DNA from: a virus
Reading direction: 5' to 3' (one strand)
Virus record (IMG/VR): IMGVR_UViG_3300022602_003048
Span: 1-64,000 of that record
DNA: 64,000 bases
In this document: in pieces, positions 58,487 through 64,000 of the stretch
How positions within the stretch are numbered: position 1 is the stretch's first letter
Layout: every line of letters starts with the position of its first letter
Position numbers and translations under genes: made by a program
The notes under the pieces: model-generated
Told to the model about the DNA's origin: nothing
The model's input: only the letters and a program-made list of their open reading frames with translations
Databases searched by the model: none

Positions 58487-59189
58487 TTGCTTCTTCCTGT
58501 TGTTTGAGTTCTTCTTCTGTTATCATCCTTATCACTTCTTTAATAATGGGATCTGCTACTAATCTCATCATCAAGAGGTACTGTTCGTCCTTGATGTATA
58601 GATAATTCTGATAGAACCAACGCTTATCCGGTTCTCTCAGGTACTGCCTAAACCCATGAGTTACGTGTTTGAACTTATCTGGATGCCTCTCTAATAGATT
58701 GTATATGGACTGTTTGTTGGTGTATGGCAGACTAGTCTTTGGGTTGGTCAGCATGAGCTTGTAGCGGCAATCGTGTGTCAGCTGTTTCTTTATCATAGTC
58801 CTTTCGTTGGACAATAGATAATCTAGAGCCTGATTATCAACTGGTTCATAGAATTCTTGGAAACAGTCCTCGGGGAGGACAGCTAGTGCCCGGTCTAAGA
58901 AACTGCGATCCTTGAAGAACAGGCTGAATCTGTATCCTTCTATCCTAGTGCGCAGCTCATTACGATCATATCCTGATAACAGATCAAAGAGATTGGACAC
59001 AGCAGCTTGGTTCCTCCAAGCTGCTTCTCTAACTCGTCCGGCCGGTGGTTTCTTGTGCTTCTTTACCTGCTCAAATTCATGAGCAGACAACAGCTTTGCG
59101 CACATAGCCCATGTTGATCCTATGACCAATTTGTAGGGGAAGATCCTATAATATAGGCTCTCAGACTTGTGATAAGACAGCATCAGCAT
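58479..59189 (-). CDS. Conserved phage hypothetical protein next to clpA
   Basis: 236 residues, helical, rich in Tyr, Phe, Leu and Arg: GYRFSLFFKDRSFLDRALAV, ERTMIKKQLTHDCRYKLMLT, FYQNYLYIKDEQYLLMMRLV. I recall homologs in T4-like marine phages. The first 28 residues overlap the clpA 3' end; ATG 59105 (MCAKLLSAHEFEQ) is an alternative start. No enzyme motif. Confidence 0.6.
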   Translation of the reverse strand: MLMLSYHKSESLYYRIFPYKLVIGSTWAMCAKLLSAHEFEQVKKHKKPPAGRVREAAWRNQAAVSNLFDLLSGYDRNELRTRIEGYRFSLFFKDRSFLDRALAVLPEDCFQEFYEPVDNQALDYLLSNERTMIKKQLTHDCRYKLMLTNPKTSLPYTNKQSIYNLLERHPDKFKHVTHGFRQYLREPDKRWFYQNYLYIKDEQYLLMMRLVADPIIKEVIRMITEEELKQQEEANV

Positions 59190-61410
59190 CAGTTATTGCT
59201 CCAATTTCAAGTATAACATCATCGTTGCTAGCGTCAACCGTCACAGTTCCGCCACTCTTCAGCTTACCAAACAGCAGTTCACGGCTCATTGGTTTCTTGA
59301 TCTCTTGATCGATGATGCGTGATAGCGGTCTAGCACCCATCTTTGGATCAAATCCTCTCTTGATCAGCAGATCGATCCCATCTAAGGTCAGCACTACCTT
59401 GACGTTTTTCTCTCTCACTAGGTCATTCAGTTCTTTCACGAACTTGTAGACGATCATAGTCATGCTTGATTTGCTTAGCTTATTGAATTTGATGATACCA
59501 TCGAGCCTGTTGCGGAATTCTGGAGCAAAGAAAGATTTCATAGCATCGTCGCTGTCGTTATAACGATCCTCTGACGAGAATCCGATAGTCGCACGTTCTG
59601 CGTCCTTAGCACCTAGATTGCTGGTCATTATCAGTATCAAATTCCTGCAATCTGCTACCTTACCATTGGACCCTGTCACTTGTCCGTTATCCATGATCTG
59701 CAACAGTACGTTGCTCACGTCTGGATGTGCTTTTTCTATCTCATCCAGCAGCAGCACACAGTTGGGGCTTTCCTGTATCTTGGTGATCAGCTGTCCTGCA
59801 TTGTCATCAAACCCCACATAACCCGGAGGTGAACCTATCAGCTTGGCTACACTGTGCTTTTCTTGGTACTCACTCATATCAAAACGAATCAATTTTACTG
59901 CTAGATTGTCCGCCAGCTGCTTAGCTGTCTCAGTCTTGCCACAGCCAGTGGGTCCAACGAACAAGAAGCTACCGATAGGCTTAGTAGGACTCTTTAATCC
60001 TGCGCGGGCGATAAAGATCTTGTCCAGCACATCGTTGATGGCGGTATCTTGTCCAAACACTTTAGACTTCATGTTGCTTTCTAACATTGACAACCCTTCG
60101 CTTTCGGTCTCAGCTACAGCTTCGACCGGTAGCTTGACCATCTTGCTCAGTTCAAACTCGATATTTGACTTGCGTACCACACGCTCTGAATTAGGATCTA
60201 GCTTGAAACGGCTGCAGGCTAGATCGATGAGATCGATGGCCTTATCGGGCAGCTTCTTGTCAGTGAGATATTTCACAGACAGTTTTACTGAGTTTTCCAA
60301 CGCTTCATCTGTGATTTCAGCGGCATGAAATTTCTCATAGTACTTGCGTATGCCCTTTAAGATATCGATAGTGACTTCCGTGCTGGGTTCGTCGACTGTG
60401 ACACGCTGGAACCGACGCATCAGCGCACGATCCTTCTCAAAGTGCTTGCGGTATTCCTCCCACGTAGTGCTAGCGATGACCTTGATAGCACCCTTGCTGA
60501 GCGCAGGCTTTAGCATGTTGGCCATATCGTTGGGATTATTGCTGCTTGATCCTGCTCCGTTCATCATGTGTGCTTCGTCAATGAACACGACAGCCTTGCC
60601 TTTTTTCTCGATGGCTTTGATGACAGCTTTGAGTCGCTCTTCAAACTCACCACGATACTTAGATCCAGCCAGCAGTGATCCAATATCTAGATTGTAAAGC
60701 GTATGTTCATGCAAAAACTCCGGTATGTCACCGTTGACGATCTTATAGGCGAGACCCTCTGCGATAGCGGTCTTACCGACGCCTGGGTCACCGACCATGA
60801 TCACGTTGGCCTTGTTGCGGCGTCCTAGCGCAAGCACTATGCTTTCGATCTCAATATCTCTACCGATCACCGGATCGATCTTGTTCTTCTCTACCTGCTG
60901 GTTTAGGTTAGTAGTATACTGTGCCAGCATCTTGTCTATCTGGTTGCCGGAGAAATTCTCTTCGTCTACGCTGATAGTTTCTGTATCAACATATTCAGCG
61001 AACTGCGCTTTAGTGAAGCCTGCTTTGTTTAGATAGAAAACAGCGTGGCTTTTCTTCTCGCTCAGTATGCTGAGCAGTAGGTCGTTCACTTCGATCTTCT
61101 GCCTGCCATTGAACAGCACTTGTGTGAAAGCACGATTCAAGCAGCGTTCTACACTAGCGGTCTTCTGCGGTTTAATTTTCTTGCTGCTCCCAACGATAGA
61201 TACAAGGTTGTTCCTGATGAAATGATCTAGATTGGCACGCACATAATTTAGATCACTGGGATAGTCCTTGATGAATTCTACAAATTTTTCATCAGTGAGT
61301 ATAGCTAGAGTTAGATGTTCTATAGTGAGATATTCGTGCATAAATGATGCAGCTATCTCTAATGCTTTCTCGAAAACGTTCTGTAGCTCTTCGCTTGGTT
61401 CTAGCATCAT
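59161..61410 (-). CDS. clpA: ClpA-type AAA+ unfoldase
   Basis: An N-domain (FEKALEIAASFMHEYLTIEH), first AAA+ module with GDPGVGKTA and VVFIDEAHMM, second with GPTGCGKTE and VLLLDEIEKAHPDV, and FFAPEFRNRLDG close to the end: the full double-ring ClpA plan at 749 residues (E. coli ClpA 758). RATIGFSSEDRY provides the IGF tripeptide that docks onto ClpP, so it could redirect host ClpP. ATG overlaps none; four bases separate it from def. Confidence 0.92.
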   Translation of the reverse strand: MMLEPSEELQNVFEKALEIAASFMHEYLTIEHLTLAILTDEKFVEFIKDYPSDLNYVRANLDHFIRNNLVSIVGSSKKIKPQKTASVERCLNRAFTQVLFNGRQKIEVNDLLLSILSEKKSHAVFYLNKAGFTKAQFAEYVDTETISVDEENFSGNQIDKMLAQYTTNLNQQVEKNKIDPVIGRDIEIESIVLALGRRNKANVIMVGDPGVGKTAIAEGLAYKIVNGDIPEFLHEHTLYNLDIGSLLAGSKYRGEFEERLKAVIKAIEKKGKAVVFIDEAHMMNGAGSSSNNPNDMANMLKPALSKGAIKVIASTTWEEYRKHFEKDRALMRRFQRVTVDEPSTEVTIDILKGIRKYYEKFHAAEITDEALENSVKLSVKYLTDKKLPDKAIDLIDLACSRFKLDPNSERVVRKSNIEFELSKMVKLPVEAVAETESEGLSMLESNMKSKVFGQDTAINDVLDKIFIARAGLKSPTKPIGSFLFVGPTGCGKTETAKQLADNLAVKLIRFDMSEYQEKHSVAKLIGSPPGYVGFDDNAGQLITKIQESPNCVLLLDEIEKAHPDVSNVLLQIMDNGQVTGSNGKVADCRNLILIMTSNLGAKDAERATIGFSSEDRYNDSDDAMKSFFAPEFRNRLDGIIKFNKLSKSSMTMIVYKFVKELNDLVREKNVKVVLTLDGIDLLIKRGFDPKMGARPLSRIIDQEIKKPMSRELLFGKLKSGGTVTVDASNDDVILEIGAITDADAVLSQV

Positions 61411-61414
61411 AACA

Positions 61415-61915
61415 TTATCTCCAATTCTTCTTCATCTTTTTGAGGGCCATTTCTATCTTCAGCTTGCTTACCCTATTAGTAAAGCATATGCCATCTAGGT
61501 GGTCTATCTCGTGCTGCACTACTTTTGCAACATAACCATCTACCCTTACATCGTTCCATAAACCTCTGCTATCTTGATAGGTCATCTCAACCCATATAGG
61601 TCGGCTTACCTTTAACCATAGTCCAGGGAAGCTGAGACAGCCTTCTCTATCTAGAGAAGTTTCTCGACTGGTACCAGTAATCATTGGATTGAAGAACGCC
61701 TGAGGTTTTGGAAATCCATCTATACCGTTAGATCCTATGACGAAGACTCTGCTCTGTATATCGACTTGGTTGGCAGCAAGCCCTATACCTCTGTTTTCAT
61801 GCATGACAGCGAGCATGTCGTGCTCTAACTGTTCAGGGTCTAGGTCTCCGTCAAATGTGAATTCCGTGAGTCTCTGGTGGAGGAGTGCGTGTGGTTCATA
61901 TTTTAATTCTAGCAT
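61415..61915 (-). CDS. def: Peptide deformylase
   Basis: GIGLAANQVDIQSRVFVIG (motif 1), EGCLSFPGLW (motif 2, metal Cys) and VVQHEIDHLDG (motif 3, HExxH) are intact. It removes the N-formyl group from new proteins. 166 residues is full-length (E. coli 169), unlike shorter cyanophage deformylases. ATG is six bases after a TATAAT box, so its mRNA may be leaderless. With clpA and dnaJ it forms a protein-quality block. Confidence 0.95.
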   Translation of the reverse strand: MLELKYEPHALLHQRLTEFTFDGDLDPEQLEHDMLAVMHENRGIGLAANQVDIQSRVFVIGSNGIDGFPKPQAFFNPMITGTSRETSLDREGCLSFPGLWLKVSRPIWVEMTYQDSRGLWNDVRVDGYVAKVVQHEIDHLDGICFTNRVSKLKIEMALKKMKKNWR

Positions 61916-61921
61916 AACATT

Positions 61922-61950
61922 ATTATATAACAGAACCCAAGTTTAATCAA
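61922..61950 (-). promoter_or_regulatory. Sigma70-type promoter giving a leaderless def mRNA
   Basis: TTGATT (61950-61945), 17 nt, TATAAT (61927-61922), six bases, ATG 61915. No SD is possible with a normal start point. Confidence 0.6.
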
Positions 61951-61953
61951 CAG

Positions 61954-62823
61954 TTATCTGTTAGACCCGCGGACTTTGTTTGCCAAATCGTTTACCATAG
62001 ATATCAGCTGCGGATCTTTTATCACAGGAGTCTTCACGTTCACCGTCACGATCATGTGTCCTCTGAGATTGGTAAACTTTACACTAGGAAAACCTATGTC
62101 ATGGCAGCTGTATTTCCTACCGTGCTGTGTTCCTGGTTGTATGACGATCTCTATGTTAGTTCCGTCTATGTTCTTGATCGTTTTCTTGCAGCCCAGCATA
62201 GCTTCAAAGATGTCAATCTCTGTAGCAGTGACTAGATTTAGATCTTCTCTATGGAAGTAAGGATCTTTTTCTACTTCTATAATGACTGTTAGATCGCCGC
62301 GCCTCAGGGTAGGTATGCTATCGTCACCGTACTCTGATACCTTTAGCGTCATACCATTTTCAACACCTGGCGGTATGTGCAGGGTAACTTTTTCATCGCG
62401 TCCGCTCGGGAGCCTATAGGTTATGTCAATGTTTTTACCTAGATATGTGTCTTTTAAACTAACACGGCATTTTAAGTTTAGATCTCTGTTCCTCTGCGGC
62501 ATGTTATTGGTGCGGAAGGTGAATCCAAAATTGCCCATGATGTCTTGGAACTCTGGCGGCATATTTCCGAAAGGATTGAAGCCAAAATCATGGAAATTGC
62601 CACCAGTGTGTGCATGGAAATGCTGCTGGTTATGGCCACCGTGATCGTACATCATCTTCTTCTCAGGGTCGCTGAGTGTGTTATATGCTTCGTTTAATTC
62701 CTTGAATTTAGCTTCATCACCTCCGCGATCGGGGTGGTGCTTCATAGCCATCTTCTTAAATGCTGATTTAATCTCTTCTGGACTTGCGTTCCGTCCAACA
62801 CCTAACGTATCATAATAGCTCAT
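61954..62823 (-). CDS. DnaJ/CbpA-like co-chaperone
   Basis: YYDTLGVGRNASPEEIKSAF and MKHHPDRGGDEAKFKELNEA give the J-domain with HPD; a Gly/Phe-rich linker (NFHDFGFNPFGN) and two C-terminal beta sandwiches (FRTNN...SLKDTYLGKNIDITYR, HREDLNLVTATEIDIFEAML) follow. No zinc finger, so it is of the CbpA or class B type. It may recruit host DnaK for virion assembly or host takeover. ATG lies five bases after a TAAGTA late core. Confidence 0.92.
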   Translation of the reverse strand: MSYYDTLGVGRNASPEEIKSAFKKMAMKHHPDRGGDEAKFKELNEAYNTLSDPEKKMMYDHGGHNQQHFHAHTGGNFHDFGFNPFGNMPPEFQDIMGNFGFTFRTNNMPQRNRDLNLKCRVSLKDTYLGKNIDITYRLPSGRDEKVTLHIPPGVENGMTLKVSEYGDDSIPTLRRGDLTVIIEVEKDPYFHREDLNLVTATEIDIFEAMLGCKKTIKNIDGTNIEIVIQPGTQHGRKYSCHDIGFPSVKFTNLRGHMIVTVNVKTPVIKDPQLISMVNDLANKVRGSNR

Positions 62824-62828
62824 GACAA

Positions 62829-62834
62829 TACTTA
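62829..62834 (-). promoter_or_regulatory. Late promoter core TAAGTA, near-leaderless
   Basis: Minus-strand AATAAGTATTGTCATG; the core is five bases before ATG 62823. Confidence 0.45.
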
Positions 62835-62855
62835 TTCCACTGTTTTTTGCTCTAA

Positions 62856-63587
62856 TTATTTCTTGAGTTCAAAAACCATCACAGTGTTATCATTTTCAAA
62901 CACGAAATGGTCTCCGTATTTGGTAATATTATAGTCACCGAAGTATTTTGTCAACCATGTAGTTTCAGCAGTCGCAGATTCATCTACACGTATGTTGCCT
63001 GCTAGTTTGTTTAGTATATCAGTTCTCGTACCGTGTTCGATCATTTTCATCTTGATAGGACTGTTGAAAGATCTCTTAAATATCAGATCACCGTTTTCTA
63101 TCAGCAGATAGTCTAGTGGGCTCTGGCGGAAGAAAAACCTAAGCTCGTTCTCAAATATGTCTCCCATCTTGGCCTTGTATTCGTCCGGAGATTTAGGTAT
63201 AACATCTCGCAGGTCTCTGAGAGGTTTGCTTTGATAATCTCTATAGTAACGGAATCGCCAATCATCTATGCCTGAAAGCTCAGATAGCCCATACAATATT
63301 TCGTCTATCTGTTCAGCTACTTTCCTGTCTCTTTCGAGTTCTACGAACACTCTATACGTGTTTCTAGAAACTTCACCTTCGCTAGAATCTGCATCTATCA
63401 CAGCTTCGTAACTTTTCTCTATAAAGTTTTCTAGATCTTTGGCAGGCTGACGTCCTGTGACTTCGAAGCTGAGCACTGCTATATCTTCGTCGTTGCCCAT
63501 CTTGCTTTTGTATGCATCTACTTCAAAAGTTGGATCGATGAGATCTGTTAGGTCTCCGGAACTAAGCCCTTCACGCAGTTGGTTCAT
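62856..63587 (-). CDS. Conserved phage hypothetical protein
   Basis: 243 residues, with two halves: an alpha/beta part (DEDIAVLSFEVTGRQPAKDL, YRVFVELERDRKVAEQIDEI) that resembles a ferredoxin-like fold, and FFFRQSPLDYLLIENGDLIF with a short beta sheet at the end (YGDHFVFENDNTVMVFEL). I recall homologs in T4-like phages with no function. It overlaps the upstream gene by 17 bases. Confidence 0.65.
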   Translation of the reverse strand: MNQLREGLSSGDLTDLIDPTFEVDAYKSKMGNDEDIAVLSFEVTGRQPAKDLENFIEKSYEAVIDADSSEGEVSRNTYRVFVELERDRKVAEQIDEILYGLSELSGIDDWRFRYYRDYQSKPLRDLRDVIPKSPDEYKAKMGDIFENELRFFFRQSPLDYLLIENGDLIFKRSFNSPIKMKMIEHGTRTDILNKLAGNIRVDESATAETTWLTKYFGDYNITKYGDHFVFENDNTVMVFELKK

Positions 63588-64000
63588 TGGTTATATCCTG
63601 GACTGGTTGATCTAGAGCTGCACTAGCGCCGCCTTTGCCTGGCATGGTATCTAGTTCCTGGTAGATGCTTTCGAGGTCGACTTCGCTGTCTTGAGAACCT
63701 CGTATAGAACCCTTGAACACTTCAAACATCAGTTCCTTTGGCATCTTTATGGTTACTATCCATATAGGGTGTTTGTCGAGTATACCCTTCTTGCTCTTTG
63801 GACGGAAGTCGCTTGGCTGTTTGATCTTACGAGGCTGTTCTAAGAAATCTTTGAGATATGATATTTTGCAGTTGTAATCTAGCAGCATCTTTCCGCCCAT
63901 TGGATCCGGCATCTTTTCTTTGGGCCACATGAAGCTGCATTCGACCCAGTGCCTCGATATTTTTGGACCTCTAACTAGCTCACCATCTTCCCAGTTCTTG
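63571..64000 (-). CDS. Conserved phage hypothetical protein (5' end beyond window)
   Basis: The frame stays open to the right edge. Codons upstream of ATG 63930 still read as protein (NWEDGELVRGPKISRHWVEC), so the true start lies outside. SFMWPKEKMPDPMGGKMLLD and KHPIWIVTIKMPKELMFEVF are the conserved-looking segments; the C terminus is acidic and Gln/Pro-rich. Function unknown. Confidence 0.65.
   Translation of the reverse strand, partial: KNWEDGELVRGPKISRHWVECSFMWPKEKMPDPMGGKMLLDYNCKISYLKDFLEQPRKIKQPSDFRPKSKKGILDKHPIWIVTIKMPKELMFEVFKGSIRGSQDSEVDLESIYQELDTMPGKGGASAALDQPVQDITNEPTA

Noticed and set aside
1-64000. tRNA, rRNA, integrase, transposase, attachment site
   Set aside because: I looked for these and found none; almost all bases are in protein-coding genes and no cloverleaf or recombinase motif was evident by eye.

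Overview
The window looks like part of the genome of a large lytic, T4-type tailed phage (Caudoviricetes), probably marine and uncultured. It carries a T4-type family B DNA polymerase, a gp45-like sliding clamp, a T4 RNase H-like flap nuclease, ThyX, a very long collagen-like tail fibre, T4-style late promoters (TATAAATA type) and densely overlapping genes mostly on one strand. I see no integrase, rRNA, tRNA or CRISPR array. The host cannot be named from this sequence.

Region 1 (1-22.3 kb) is a visibly AT-rich island in which genes change strand in short cassettes with almost no spacers. It encodes eight radical SAM proteins (one cut by the window edge), about ten Fe(II)/2-oxoglutarate (2OG)-type oxygenases, a QueC-like PP-loop ATPase, an ANL-type adenylating enzyme, two related kinase-like proteins, a GNAT-like protein, methyltransferase-like proteins and a triplicated glycosyltransferase-like protein. 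This is the most likely undescribed system: a chemically rich modification or biosynthesis pathway whose substrate is unknown.

Region 2 (22.3-42.5 kb) is less AT-rich and almost entirely on the minus strand. It holds replication and nucleotide metabolism (ThyX, flap nuclease, phosphoribosyltransferase, clamp, polymerase), a 7-deazaguanine DNA-modification set (FolE, QueD-like, QueE, DpdA-like transglycosylase; QueC-like in region 1), a MoxR-type AAA+/VWA pair flanking a membrane protein and a lipoprotein, a glycosyltransferase and many small conserved phage proteins. TTGACN-16/17-TATAAT-like promoters precede these blocks.

Region 3 (42.5-58.2 kb) holds structural and cargo genes: LamG-like and other decoration proteins, a 1640-residue tail fibre, and nine genes starting with M-[KNL]-[IFL]-x-E. 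That N terminus resembles T4 capsid-targeting/prohead-protease sites, so these may be virion-internal proteins. They include a HAD phosphatase, a metallopeptidase, a nucleotidyltransferase and a ligase-like enzyme. A secreted nuclease and a YbaN-like membrane protein sit among them.

Region 4 (58.2-64 kb) has a proteostasis block (ClpA, peptide deformylase, DnaJ) and conserved phage genes, the last running off the window.

Late-promoter motifs (TAAATA/TAAGTA) lie either 4-8 nt or 18-24 nt before start codons. The first class implies leaderless late mRNAs, the second normal leaders with Shine-Dalgarno (SD) sites.
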